A stretch of 64,000 bases of DNA from Candidatus Blautia stercorigallinarum (GTDB lineage: Bacteria > Bacillota > Clostridia > Lachnospirales > Lachnospiraceae): positions 1 to 64,000 of the forward strand of contig DXIQ01000063.1 in the NCBI GenBank assembly GCA_019112785.1, given 5' to 3'. Positions 42,525-51,421 of this stretch are shown one piece after another. Every line of letters starts with the position of its first letter. Position 1 is the stretch's first letter. The position numbers and the translations under genes are program-made. The notes beneath the pieces are model-generated. The model saw only the letters and a list, made by a program, of their open reading frames with translations, was not told the origin of the DNA and made no database searches.

Positions 42525-43415
42525 ATGAATCGAAAACGGGCCCAGGGACGCTTTATCTTTTTCTGTATCGCACCGGCGGCTGTACTGGTCACTCTTTTCA
42601 TATTTATTCCGACCATCAACGTGTTCAGGATGTCTCTGTACCGCATGGGCGGAATCACGAACAGAAAAGAATTTGTCGGTCTGTATAATTTTAAATCTCT
42701 TCTTGCAGACAAGAATTTTCTCCAGGCAATGCAGAATTCCATTGCCATCATTGTTTTAGTAACACTGTGCACAGTATTTTTTGCGATCCTGTTTGCAGCC
42801 ATACTTTCCCGCGGGAAATTCAAAGGGAAAAACTTTTTCAGGATCATTTTCTACATACCGAATATCCTCAGTATCGTAGTTATTGCCGGTATTTTCGGGG
42901 CGATCTACAATCCCAGTACCGGACTTCTTAATACGTTTCTCAATGCCATTGGCCTTGGCAGGCTGACCCAGCAATGGATGGGAAATCAGAACATAGTCCT
43001 TTATTCGGTGATCTTTGCCCTGGTATGGCAGGCCATCGGTTACTATATGGTAATGTACATGGCAAGTATGGCGGCGATACCCCAGGATCTTTATGAGGCT
43101 GCCTCCCTTGACGGAGCGACGGAGATCCAGATGTTTTTCCAGGTAACACTGCCTCTTGTATGGAGCAATATACGTACAACGCTGACTTTCTATATTATCA
43201 GTACGATTAACTTAAGCTTTCTGTTTGTACAGATCATGTCGGATGGAGGGCCAAACGGACATTCGGAAGTATTCCTGAATTATATGTACAAGCAGGCATA
43301 CGGCGCAGGAGTATACGGATATGGAATGGCCATCGGCGTAGTCGTATTTATTTTCTCATTTGCACTTGCGGCTGTTGTGAATAAGATCACAGAGCGTGAA
43401 GTGCTGGAATTCTAG
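42525..43415 (+). CDS. ABC sugar permease, MalF type (GH112 locus)
   Basis: A 296-residue CUT1 permease with six helices and EAA loop DLYEAASLDGATEIQMFFQVTLPLV near residue 188. AAAGGAG lies before the ATG, just behind the internal hairpin. It pairs with the MalG-type permease that follows by 18 bp. No ATPase gene is present. Confidence 0.92.
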   Translation: MNRKRAQGRFIFFCIAPAAVLVTLFIFIPTINVFRMSLYRMGGITNRKEFVGLYNFKSLLADKNFLQAMQNSIAIIVLVTLCTVFFAILFAAILSRGKFKGKNFFRIIFYIPNILSIVVIAGIFGAIYNPSTGLLNTFLNAIGLGRLTQQWMGNQNIVLYSVIFALVWQAIGYYMVMYMASMAAIPQDLYEAASLDGATEIQMFFQVTLPLVWSNIRTTLTFYIISTINLSFLFVQIMSDGGPNGHSEVFLNYMYKQAYGAGVYGYGMAIGVVVFIFSFALAAVVNKITEREVLEF

Positions 43416-43433
43416 AAAGGAGGCGCATACAGG

Positions 43434-44306
43434 ATGAAAAAACAGAATCCGGTTACAAAGATCCTTTTCAAGATCATTGTATATGTAAGCCTGATCGTTA
43501 TGACCATCTCGATCCTGGTTCCGGTTGCCTGGGTATTTATGGCGAGTTTTAAGCGCAATGCGGAATTTATCGGGAAAGGGACCAATCCCTGGGCGCTTCC
43601 CCAGCAGCTCCAGTATCAGAATTACATCACCGCTTTTATAGATGCGGAGATGGGAAAATTCTTCCTGAATTCTGTGCTGGTCACAGCATTAGCTCTTATC
43701 CTGCTCCTGGTGATCGCGCTTCCGGCTTCCTATGCCCTTTCCAGGTTTGAATTCCGGGGAAAGAAGATCTTAAATACAGCTTTTATGGCAGGGCTTTTTG
43801 TAAACATCAACTACATTGTGGTACCCATCTTCCTTATGCTCAGCGACGCCAATAAAGCTCTGGGCGTAAGCTTTTTCCTGGACAACAGATTCTTGCTGTC
43901 CCTGATATATGCCTCCAGTTCACTGTCCTTTTCCATATATCTGCTCAGCGGATATTTCAAGACTCTTCCAAAAGGATATGAAGAGGCGGCTTATATTGAC
44001 GGATGCGGATATTTTAAGACCATGCTGCAGATCATGATCCCTATGGCAAAGCCCAGTATCCTGACGGTGATCCTGTTCCAGTTCTTGTCCTTCTGGAACG
44101 AATATATCATTGCTTTTACCATCATGGATGAAAACAGTACTCTTGCGGTAGGACTGAAAAATCTGATGGCTGTGGAAAGAACGGCAACCAACTATGGTAT
44201 CATGTATGCAGGTCTGGTGATCGTTATGATCCCGGTACTGATCCTTTATATGTGTGTACAGAAGCAGCTGACAGAAGGCATGACCCTCGGAGGTCTGAAA
44301 GGATAG
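43434..44306 (+). CDS. ABC sugar permease, MalG type (GH112 locus)
   Basis: A 290-residue CUT1 permease with six helices and EAA loop GYEEAAYIDGCGYFKTMLQIMIPMA near residue 182. AGGAGG precedes the ATG. It completes the importer with the binding protein at 41050; energy must come from an ATPase encoded elsewhere. Confidence 0.92.
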   Translation: MKKQNPVTKILFKIIVYVSLIVMTISILVPVAWVFMASFKRNAEFIGKGTNPWALPQQLQYQNYITAFIDAEMGKFFLNSVLVTALALILLLVIALPASYALSRFEFRGKKILNTAFMAGLFVNINYIVVPIFLMLSDANKALGVSFFLDNRFLLSLIYASSSLSFSIYLLSGYFKTLPKGYEEAAYIDGCGYFKTMLQIMIPMAKPSILTVILFQFLSFWNEYIIAFTIMDENSTLAVGLKNLMAVERTATNYGIMYAGLVIVMIPVLILYMCVQKQLTEGMTLGGLKG

Positions 44307-44318
44307 GGAGGAAATGAT

Positions 44319-44486
44319 ATGGGCAAAGTGATAAAAAACGTGATCCTGCTGGTCGTCTTTGTCGTGTGCCTTGGGCTGGTCATCATCGGACAGAGAAATA
44401 TCAGCCTGACAGGGCTTTCCATGGAACTGATCGGGCTTGTAGGACTGCTTGTCCTTCTGTTCCTCTATAACAGAAAATATAAGTGA
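44319..44486 (+). CDS. Small membrane protein, DUF6903-like (55 aa)
   Basis: ORF below the track cutoff: 55 residues with two hydrophobic helices (VILLVVFVVCLGLVIIGQ and ELIGLVGLLVLLFLY). GGGAGG precedes the ATG and it follows the MalG-type gene by 12 bp, so it is the last gene of the operon. It resembles the short DUF6903-type proteins found behind CUT1 permeases. Its role is unknown; the family label is from memory. Confidence 0.65.
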   Translation: MGKVIKNVILLVVFVVCLGLVIIGQRNISLTGLSMELIGLVGLLVLLFLYNRKYK

Positions 44487-44509
44487 CGGATATGCAGGAA
44501 AAATACATG

Positions 44510-44552
44510 AAAAAAGAGCGGACACCTATTTTGCAGGTGTCTGCTCTTTTTT
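44510..44552. terminator. Bidirectional terminator
   Basis: AAAAAGAGCGGACACCT and AGGTGTCTGCTCTTTTT form a 17-bp stem (one G-U/T mismatch) with an A tract on one side and a T tract on the other, ending both the transporter operon and the sulfatase gene. Confidence 0.85.
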
Positions 44553-44555
44553 CAT

Positions 44556-46016
44556 TCAGGGAAGGACTGCGTTTGGCAGAGAGGGCGGGTAGGGACGTCC
44601 CGGTATAAGACGTTCGCCATCGGTAAATCCTTCCGGTCTGTCTTTTAAAGAACGGATCAGACAGGTGCGCAGTTCCCGGATCCGTTCCTGCCTGGAAGGA
44701 TCCTGTATCCGGTCTGTCAGTTCATGTGGATCTGAGGACAGATCAAAATACTGTTCCTGTCCGGTCTGGGAATACCAGATATATTTGTCTGTTTCAGTGA
44801 CGATCCAGTGGTTGGAAAAGATATCGTAGGAATGTTCCCCATGAAGCCAGGCACGCTTCCTATCTTCCGGGGACCTGGTAAGGGGCAGAAGACTTTCTCC
44901 GTCTACAGAGGAAGGAATTTCGGCTCCTGCAATATCCAGGAGAGTAGGCATGATATCCCGCAGTTCTGCGATACTGTGGCAGACAGAACCGGCTTTCAGA
45001 TCCGGCAGTACATTTTTGCCTGCAGTGATGAACAGTGGAATATGGCAGCTTCCCTCATATGGCCGGGATTTTCGGAACATGTGGTGATCGCAGAGTTCCT
45101 CTCCGTGGTCGGAGGTAAAGAGAAATACCGTATCATCATAGAGTTCCTGCTCGATAAGAGCCATAATCAGACGACCGATCTGGTGATCCAGATGGGTGAT
45201 GCAGGCATAGTATCCGATCTGGGCCTGGCGTATCAGTTCCGGATCTGCAGGACCTGTCCGGGAATTGAAGATCCTGCCTTCCTTTTTCAGATATTCTTCC
45301 GTCTCCCAGGTACCTACAAAGGGAGGGCGCAGATCCTTATCTTTATAAAGATCGAAATAGCACTGAGGAGCGTCAAAGGGCGGATGAGGGCGGAGATAGG
45401 AAGCCATCAGGAAAAAGGGCTTCCGGGGATCCCGCCGCCGCAGAAAGTCCAGAGACCTGTCTGTGACCCAGTTGGTAGGATGATATTTTTCTTCGTAGAT
45501 CCATGGCCGTGAGAGATAGCTGTTGCAGTCCATGCCGGTATCTGTCACATCTGCGTCAGCCCCCAGCTCTTGTTTCAGCCAGTGAAAATAGTCGTCTGCC
45601 ACAAACTGAGATTCCCGGTAGGGAACGCTGCCGTACCGGGCACAGTGGAGATAGCCGTCATGAAGATCCACATTGTGGAAACCCAGGAAATTGCGGAGAG
45701 GATGGACATGCATCTTTCCCACACACTGGGTATAATATCCGGCGGCTGACAATTCTCCGGCCATTGTGTGTTCATAATTCCAGGGAAGCCCGTCCTCATA
45801 GCCTACCCGGCCGTGATGGCTCTGTTCCCTTCCGGTATGCAGTCCGGCCCGGGCGGCAATGCAGCTGGGACAGGCACTGTATGTATGGTCAAAGACCACG
45901 CCCTGGGCAGCCAGGCTGTCAAGATAGGGAGTTTTGACATCAGGATGGCCCCCATAGCCCAGGCAGTCGGCCCGAAGCTGGTCGGTCATGATAAAAACGA
46001 TGTTAGGTTTTGTCAT
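44556..46016 (-). CDS. Sulfatase (S1 family), cytoplasmic
   Basis: A 486-residue type I sulfatase. The maturation signature is CIAARAGLHTG, i.e. C-x-A-x-R-x4-TG, whose Cys is converted to formylglycine by an anaerobic sulfatase-maturating enzyme (not in this window). Metal ligands appear in IVFIMTDQLRAD and FTSDHGEEL. There is no signal peptide, so the substrate must enter the cell. Context with the GH112 phosphorylase, a sugar ABC importer and the hexosamine kinase suggests removal of sulfate from imported mucin-type sugars such as 6-sulfo-GlcNAc or GalNAc units. It has its own predicted promoter downstream of an AraC gene in the same direction. Confidence 0.88.
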   Translation of the reverse strand: MTKPNIVFIMTDQLRADCLGYGGHPDVKTPYLDSLAAQGVVFDHTYSACPSCIAARAGLHTGREQSHHGRVGYEDGLPWNYEHTMAGELSAAGYYTQCVGKMHVHPLRNFLGFHNVDLHDGYLHCARYGSVPYRESQFVADDYFHWLKQELGADADVTDTGMDCNSYLSRPWIYEEKYHPTNWVTDRSLDFLRRRDPRKPFFLMASYLRPHPPFDAPQCYFDLYKDKDLRPPFVGTWETEEYLKKEGRIFNSRTGPADPELIRQAQIGYYACITHLDHQIGRLIMALIEQELYDDTVFLFTSDHGEELCDHHMFRKSRPYEGSCHIPLFITAGKNVLPDLKAGSVCHSIAELRDIMPTLLDIAGAEIPSSVDGESLLPLTRSPEDRKRAWLHGEHSYDIFSNHWIVTETDKYIWYSQTGQEQYFDLSSDPHELTDRIQDPSRQERIRELRTCLIRSLKDRPEGFTDGERLIPGRPYPPSLPNAVLP

Positions 46017-46087
46017 ATGCGATACTCCTTGTGGAAGATTTGGGCGCTCCGGTCTTCCTGTGTCAGATCCGGAGTACTCTTTGTTTA

Positions 46088-46116
46088 ACCATAATATAGA
46101 TACAATGGAAATGCAA
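46088..46116 (-). promoter_or_regulatory. Predicted promoter of the sulfatase gene
   Basis: On the minus strand TTGCAT and TATGGT are separated by 17 bp in the 132-bp gap between the AraC gene and the sulfatase. Confidence 0.4.
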
Positions 46117-46148
46117 GAGCCGGAGCAGGGAAATTTTTGTACAGAAGA

Positions 46149-47099
46149 TCAAGAGGACAGTTGTCCTCCTGAAGTACGGCGGTCAGGTCCACGTTCGGCA
46201 ATGGCCCGGATAGAGGAGGCGTATTCAGAAGGGGTCATTCCCGTTATGTTTTTGAACTGTCTGGAGAAATAGTGGATAGAGGAGTATCCCAGTGATTCGG
46301 ATATCTGGGTGAAATTCATCTGTTCATCCCGGATCATCTGTTTTGCGGCTTCGATCTTCAGAAGAGAATAATATTCGATGATCCCTCTGCCGCATTTTTC
46401 ATGAAAGAGTTTCTGGAGCCGGGACCGGCCGATCAGATTATCGGCGCAGATCCGGGAAATGGACAGATGAGCGGAAAGATTAGCGGCAAGGTACCGGCTG
46501 ATCTTTGTAAAAGTTTCTTCATCGGCATTTTCTTTTATGGACTTATCCGGAGACGGAGCCAGACCGGCAGGGTTTTCGGGTACATCTTCTTTTTTATAAC
46601 GACGGTAAAGACCGATAAGGAACTGCTCCAAACAGGTGCGGATGATCTGGGCCGCTCCTGCAGGGGCATCCGGGCGAACAGACAAAGAAGTCTGATAGGG
46701 ATCATCCAGCCTGCCATTGAGATATCTCCGGGCTTCCTGAACAATACGTCCAAGGAGACGGCGGTCTTCGTCCCGGATATGCAGGATCTTTTTCCGGAAA
46801 AAATCCATCATAGGGCTGTCGCAGGAGAAAGAGATAACGATCAGGCAGGGGGCCGCGCCTTCTCCTGCTTTGACCCAGTGAAATTCTCCGGGTTCGTGGA
46901 AGGCGATCTGCCCCCGGCTAAGGACAAAAGAGCGGTCTCCGGCTCCGATAGTAACATCCCCTTTATCTACGCAGACAAATTCCCAGAAGGGATGGGATTC
47001 TCCCGGGAAGTAAAAACTGTTCATATATTCAAAATAATGAAGAGAGAAGAGCTGATCGATCATAAGCTCCTCCGGCAGGCGGATCCCCTGGTAAGACAT
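46149..47099 (-). CDS. AraC-family regulator
   Basis: A 316-residue AraC regulator: N-terminal cupin (HPFWEFVCVDKGDVTIGAGDRSFVLSRGQIAFHEPGEFHW), a variable middle, and C-terminal HTHs (SISRICADNLIGRSRLQKLFHEKCG; FTQISESLGYSSIHYFSRQFKNITG). It is upstream of and co-directional with the sulfatase and divergent from the N-acetylhexosamine kinase, so it is a candidate regulator of both. The 209-bp divergent gap contains TGCAAA repeats. Confidence 0.9.
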   Translation of the reverse strand: MSYQGIRLPEELMIDQLFSLHYFEYMNSFYFPGESHPFWEFVCVDKGDVTIGAGDRSFVLSRGQIAFHEPGEFHWVKAGEGAAPCLIVISFSCDSPMMDFFRKKILHIRDEDRRLLGRIVQEARRYLNGRLDDPYQTSLSVRPDAPAGAAQIIRTCLEQFLIGLYRRYKKEDVPENPAGLAPSPDKSIKENADEETFTKISRYLAANLSAHLSISRICADNLIGRSRLQKLFHEKCGRGIIEYYSLLKIEAAKQMIRDEQMNFTQISESLGYSSIHYFSRQFKNITGMTPSEYASSIRAIAERGPDRRTSGGQLSS

Positions 47100-47308
47100 A
47101 TATTTTTTCCTCCTTTTCCGACTGTGGATCTTCTGTTGAGGTATTTATCTTTATCATATCTTATTCATGCAGAAAATGCAAAATAAAAGAAGCAGATCGT
47201 GCAAATTAAATAGTATATAGGATAAAGATTTTCGGAAAAGTTTTCTATACAATAAGGATCAGAAAGCCAGTTACACAGATAGTCTGAATAAAGAAAGGAA
47301 GAGTAAAA

Positions 47309-48427
47309 ATGGGACGTGTATCAGAACTGCAGGTCAGAGAGGCAATTGCCAACTTTAATTATACAGGTAGGCTGAAAGACCGCCGGCCTTTCGGAAGCGG
47401 GCATATCAATGATACCTATCTGCTCACATTTGAGATCGGAGACATGGGGGATATGAGCGCTATCCTTCAGAGAATGAACCGGGAGATTTTTACAAAGCCG
47501 GTGGAACTTATGGAGAATATCGTAGGGGTGACTTCCTACCTTCGGGAAAAAATCCTGGAAAACGGGGGAGATCCGGAAAGAGAGACCCTGAATATCATTC
47601 CTGCAAAAGACGGAAAAGCCTATTATGTAGATTCTAAAGGAGAATACTGGAGATCCTATAAATTCATTACAGATGCCAGATGCTATGACCGGGTGGAAAA
47701 GCCGGAGGACTTTTATGAAAGCGCAGTAGCCTTTGGCAACTTTCAGAGACTTCTTGCAGAATATCCGGCAGAAACTCTCCACGAGACTATTAAAGGATTC
47801 CATGATACCCAGGCAAGATTTGAAGTGTTTAAACAGGCCGTTACTCAGGATGTCTGCGGAAGAGCAGCGTCTGTAGGCAGAGAGATCGAATTTGTACTTG
47901 CCCATGAGGAGACAGCCAGGGTGTTTGGAGAGCTGCAGAAAAAAGGACAGGTGCCTCTTCGGGTAACCCATAATGATACCAAGCTGAACAATATCATGAT
48001 CGACAATACTACCAGGAAAGGGATCTGCGTCATTGATCTGGATACGGTAATGCCGGGACTGGCTATGAATGACTTTGGCGATTCCATACGTTTTGGGGCA
48101 AGTACGGCTGCGGAAGATGAAAAAGATCTGAGCAAAGTATCCTGCAGCATGGAACTTTTTGAGATCTATGTGAAAGGATTCCTTCAGGGCTGTGCCGGAA
48201 GCCTTACACCAAAGGAGGTGGAACTGCTTCCCATGGGCGCGAAAGTAATGACTTATGAATGCGGAATGCGTTTCCTGACAGACTATCTTCAGGGTGATCA
48301 TTACTTTAAGATCCACAGAGAAGGCCATAATCTGGACCGGGCAAGGACCCAGTTCAAGCTGGTGGAAGATATGGAAGCAAAATGGGATATCATGAGAAAA
48401 ATTGTAAGCAGATACGGAAATCTGTAG
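47309..48427 (+). CDS. nahK: N-acetylhexosamine 1-kinase (NahK-like)
   Basis: A 372-residue kinase of the aminoglycoside-phosphotransferase fold. Catalytic motif THNDTKLNNIMID near residue 220 and the metal-binding VIDLDTVMPG near residue 245 are intact; the early loop is GSGHINDTYLL. Length and the GH112 context match bifidobacterial NahK (LnpB), which converts GlcNAc/GalNAc to the 1-phosphate. It would process the amino sugar released by the phosphorylase. The galT/galE partners found in bifidobacterial clusters are not in this window. AAAGGAAGAG precedes the ATG, and a strong terminator follows. Confidence 0.88.
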   Translation: MGRVSELQVREAIANFNYTGRLKDRRPFGSGHINDTYLLTFEIGDMGDMSAILQRMNREIFTKPVELMENIVGVTSYLREKILENGGDPERETLNIIPAKDGKAYYVDSKGEYWRSYKFITDARCYDRVEKPEDFYESAVAFGNFQRLLAEYPAETLHETIKGFHDTQARFEVFKQAVTQDVCGRAASVGREIEFVLAHEETARVFGELQKKGQVPLRVTHNDTKLNNIMIDNTTRKGICVIDLDTVMPGLAMNDFGDSIRFGASTAAEDEKDLSKVSCSMELFEIYVKGFLQGCAGSLTPKEVELLPMGAKVMTYECGMRFLTDYLQGDHYFKIHREGHNLDRARTQFKLVEDMEAKWDIMRKIVSRYGNL

Positions 48428-48442
48428 GTTTTCAGAAAAATA

Positions 48443-48500
48443 GGGACTGTCGCATTAATCAAAATCGAGAATATGACTAATGCGACAGCCCCGTATTTTT
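48443..48500 (+). terminator. Terminator after nahK
   Basis: GGGACTGTCGCATTA pairs with TAATGCGACAGCCCC (one mismatch) and is followed by TATTTTTTG. The loop holds ATCAAAATCGAGAATAT, which recurs near 62041. Confidence 0.8.
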
Positions 48501-48798
48501 TGTGCAAGCACGCCGGTCGGGCGACCAACCTGCCCGCGGTATCGGATCGGATAGGGAAGGGACGCCATGCTTCCATGAGCAGGCGTTTGCCTGGAAAGAA
48601 ATTGTGCGCTTATGACGATGAAATACAGGTTTAGACTAGATAATTCAGCAAAAATGTGTTATCTTAGATACGTATCCTTAGTAATCTACTTGATTTGCGG
48701 ATTATCATTATTTTTCTTCAAAATACAGAGGGGGAAAATAACAGGAAAGACAAGGATAAAAGTTCCGAATATTACTATAAGGAAGGTGAGTAGAGCAA
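48501..48798 (+). other. Gap upstream of the MetV-RnfC gene, GC-rich structured part
   Basis: No convincing gene. The first 110 bp are GC-rich with several short hairpins (GTGC/GCAC, GGTC/GACC, CGCCatGCT...AGCaGGCG), while the last 180 bp are AT-rich and should hold the promoter of the folate-reductase operon. No known riboswitch class is recognised. The track ORFs here look like chance frames. Confidence 0.4.
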
Positions 48799-50760
48799 TT
48801 GGAAAATTATACTAAGTACAGGTTAAAAAACAATGATGAACTGGCATCTGTATTGGCCGGTAAAGACAATCTGTTCATCATTGCCTGTAACAAGTGTTTC
48901 AAGGAATTTGAAACAATCGATGAACCGGAATGCGCCGAGTTTGAAAAATTCGCCGCAGAGCAGGGGAAGACAGTTACAGGTACTGCAAGAGTTGATTTTT
49001 TATGCAACAAAATCCAGACAGAGAAAAAACTCCAGGATATGATCCCGGAAGGTACAGAAAATGTTTTCGTGATCTCCTGCGGACTGGGAATCCAGACTGT
49101 GGCAGAGCTGGCGGGGAAACCCGTATATGCGGCCAGCAATTCCCTGAATTACAGAGGCTATCACGGCATGGCGCTCACCCAGAAAAAGTGTGACGCATGC
49201 GCCCAGTGCTATTTGAACATAACCGGCGGCGTCTGTCCCATCGTTGACTGTTCCAAGAGTCTGGTCAACGGTCAGTGCGGCGGCGCGAAGAACGGAAAAT
49301 GCGAAGTAGACAGCAGTAAAGACTGCGCATGGGAAAAAATCTATCAGAGACTGGAAAAACAGGGACGTCTTGAAGAGTTCCTCCATCAACCGGTCCAGCT
49401 GAGAGATTACTCCAAGATCAATTTCAAGTTTGTAAATGATTACGTGAAATCCATCAGGGCAGAACGTCTGGAAGGCTATTACGGCGGCGTTCATCCTTTA
49501 GAGCGCAAAGAGTATACAGAACATATGGCTCTGAAGAGATTCCCTGAACCGGAAGAAGTTGTTATCCCTCTGTCCATGCATGCAGGGGCTCCGGCCAATC
49601 CTGTAGTGCAGGTGGGTGATACAGTTAAAGTGGGACAGAAGATCGGTGAGGCTGCGGCCTTTATCAGCAGCCCGGTACACTCCAGTGTCAGCGGTACGGT
49701 AACAGCCATTGAAAACCGTGGACATGCCACCAGAGGAGAATGTCTTTCTGTGGTGATCAAATCTGACGGAAAGAATACTCTCCATGAATCTGTTAAGCCT
49801 CACAAAGGCCTGGAAGAGCTGACTCCTGATGAGATCGTGGAAATCGTAAAAGAGGCCGGTATCGTAGGTATGGGCGGCGCCGGTTTCCCCACATCTGTAA
49901 AATTAAAACCTGCCAAGCCGGTAGATACCATCCTTCTTAACGGCTGCGAGTGCGAGCCCCTTCTGACTGCAGACCACCGGGTGCTCCTGGAGTTTGCAGA
50001 TGATGTGATCTATGGACTTAAGGCGATCCTTAAGGCAGTAGGCGCAGAAAAAGGCGTTATTGTCATCGAGGACAATAAGCCTGACGCTATCCAGCTTATG
50101 ACGGAGAAAACTGCAGATCTTGAAAATATAGAAGTTGTAACAGCTAAGACGAAATACCCCCAGGGTGCTGAGAAGATGCTGATCAAACGTGTGACCGGAA
50201 GAAAAGTTCCAAGCGGCGGCCTTCCTGCAGATGTAGGCTGCATCGTCAGCAACATCAGCACAACCAAGGCTATTGCCGACGCCATTTTGACCGGTATGCC
50301 GTTGATCGAGCGTGTTGTGACCGTAACCGGTGAGAGAGTGAAAAATCCGGGGAACTTTATCGTAAAGATCGGTACCAATACAAAAGATCTTATCGATTAC
50401 TGCGGCGGAGTGACAGGAGATGACGTTACTATTAAGGCCGGCGGACCTATGATGGGCTTCCTTCTTACAGATACAAATGTACCTATCATGAAAGGCTCCA
50501 ACGGAATTATTGCCGTGGATACAGATCATACTGTAGAACAGCCTTGTATCAAATGCGGCCGGTGTATGGATGTGTGTCCTATGGAACTGTCTCCACTGTA
50601 TTTCGCAAAATTTGCGGATGAGGAGAACTGGCAGGGCATGAAAGAGAAAAATGTTATGGACTGTATCGAGTGCAGATGCTGTGAGTATATCTGTTCCTCC
50701 AAGATTCCGTTAGTGACGAAGATCAAAGCCGGAAAAAATGCAGTAAGGGGGATGAAGTGA
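48799..50760 (+). CDS. MetV-like domain fused to RnfC-type subunit
   Basis: A 653-residue protein starting at TTG behind AAGGTGAG. Residues 1-200 are a MetV-like cysteine-rich domain (CNKCFKEF; CDACAQCYLNITGGVCP; VNGQCGGAKNGKC). Residues 220-653 are RnfC-like: HPLERKEYTE, a hammerhead/barrel region, the flavin/NADH-binding GMGGAGFPTSVKL, an SLBB domain, and two ferredoxin motifs (CIKCGRCMDVCP and CIECRCCEYIC). With MetV and MetF downstream it matches the heterotrimeric NADH-linked MTHFR with an RnfC2 subunit described in Acetobacterium woodii. It is soluble (no membrane helices) and should feed NADH electrons to MetF. Other rnf genes are not present. Confidence 0.88.
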   Translation: MENYTKYRLKNNDELASVLAGKDNLFIIACNKCFKEFETIDEPECAEFEKFAAEQGKTVTGTARVDFLCNKIQTEKKLQDMIPEGTENVFVISCGLGIQTVAELAGKPVYAASNSLNYRGYHGMALTQKKCDACAQCYLNITGGVCPIVDCSKSLVNGQCGGAKNGKCEVDSSKDCAWEKIYQRLEKQGRLEEFLHQPVQLRDYSKINFKFVNDYVKSIRAERLEGYYGGVHPLERKEYTEHMALKRFPEPEEVVIPLSMHAGAPANPVVQVGDTVKVGQKIGEAAAFISSPVHSSVSGTVTAIENRGHATRGECLSVVIKSDGKNTLHESVKPHKGLEELTPDEIVEIVKEAGIVGMGGAGFPTSVKLKPAKPVDTILLNGCECEPLLTADHRVLLEFADDVIYGLKAILKAVGAEKGVIVIEDNKPDAIQLMTEKTADLENIEVVTAKTKYPQGAEKMLIKRVTGRKVPSGGLPADVGCIVSNISTTKAIADAILTGMPLIERVVTVTGERVKNPGNFIVKIGTNTKDLIDYCGGVTGDDVTIKAGGPMMGFLLTDTNVPIMKGSNGIIAVDTDHTVEQPCIKCGRCMDVCPMELSPLYFAKFADEENWQGMKEKNVMDCIECRCCEYICSSKIPLVTKIKAGKNAVRGMK

Positions 50761-50761
50761 T

Positions 50762-51379
50762 ATGTTGATTACCGAATTAAAACCCAGAGAAACCATCGAA
50801 GCCCTGGCAGAAGGGAAAAAAGTCTTTATCATCAACTGCCATGGCTGTAAAGAAGTTTATTTTCCGGTAAAAGAAGCGGAAGAACTTCAGAAAGCCTGGG
50901 AAGCCCAAGGAAAAGTGACCGGGATCCTCACAACAGATTACATATGCAATCAGGAAAATATGGAGCTCCGTCTCCAGAAACATATGGATGAGATCCAGGC
51001 TGCCGACATGGTCCTTGTATTTTCCTGCGGCGTAGGCGTTCAGACCATTGCCGCTTATCTGGAAGAGAAAAAGGTATGCGCTGCCTGCGATACATGTCCT
51101 CTGCCGGGGTTCCAGGGTGTAACTCCTCTGGAGTATAAATGCGATCAGTGCGGAGAGTGTTATCTGAACCTCACCGGTGGTATCTGCCCCATCACTGCCT
51201 GCTCCAAGAGTCTGGTCAACGGTCAGTGCGGCGGCGCCAAAAACGGCAGATGCGAAGTAGACAGCGACATGGAATGCGGCTGGGAGCGTATTTACAGACG
51301 CCTTGAGCAGATCGGACGTCTGGATGTACTGAAATGTCCTACCCAGGTGCGGAACTTTGCGACAGATGATGAAGTTTAA
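50762..51379 (+). CDS. metV: Methylenetetrahydrofolate reductase small subunit MetV
   Basis: A 205-residue MetV: cysteine-rich protein (CHGCKEVYF, CDTCPLPG, CDQCGECYLNLTGGICPITAC, NGQCGGAKNGRC) of the MTHFR C-terminal zinc-binding type. It stabilises and couples MetF. It starts one base after the stop of the fusion gene. It is paralogous to the N-terminal domain of that gene, with a long near-identical DNA stretch around the NGQCGGAKNG codons. Confidence 0.88.
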   Translation: MLITELKPRETIEALAEGKKVFIINCHGCKEVYFPVKEAEELQKAWEAQGKVTGILTTDYICNQENMELRLQKHMDEIQAADMVLVFSCGVGVQTIAAYLEEKKVCAACDTCPLPGFQGVTPLEYKCDQCGECYLNLTGGICPITACSKSLVNGQCGGAKNGRCEVDSDMECGWERIYRRLEQIGRLDVLKCPTQVRNFATDDEV

Positions 51380-51421
51380 AATGGAAAATGCAAAAATTTT
51401 AAGAATTAGGAGTAATGTATC

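Noticed and set aside
47321-48328. 335-codon minus-strand ORF
   Set aside because: Antisense to the N-acetylhexosamine kinase, no domain.
48301-48576. 91-codon minus-strand ORF with a hydrophobic stretch
   Set aside because: Passes through the nahK terminator and the end of nahK; the hydrophobic run is encoded by the hairpin.
48612-48815. 67-codon ORF before the MetV-RnfC gene
   Set aside because: No ribosome binding site, overlaps the next start, and lies in probable promoter sequence.
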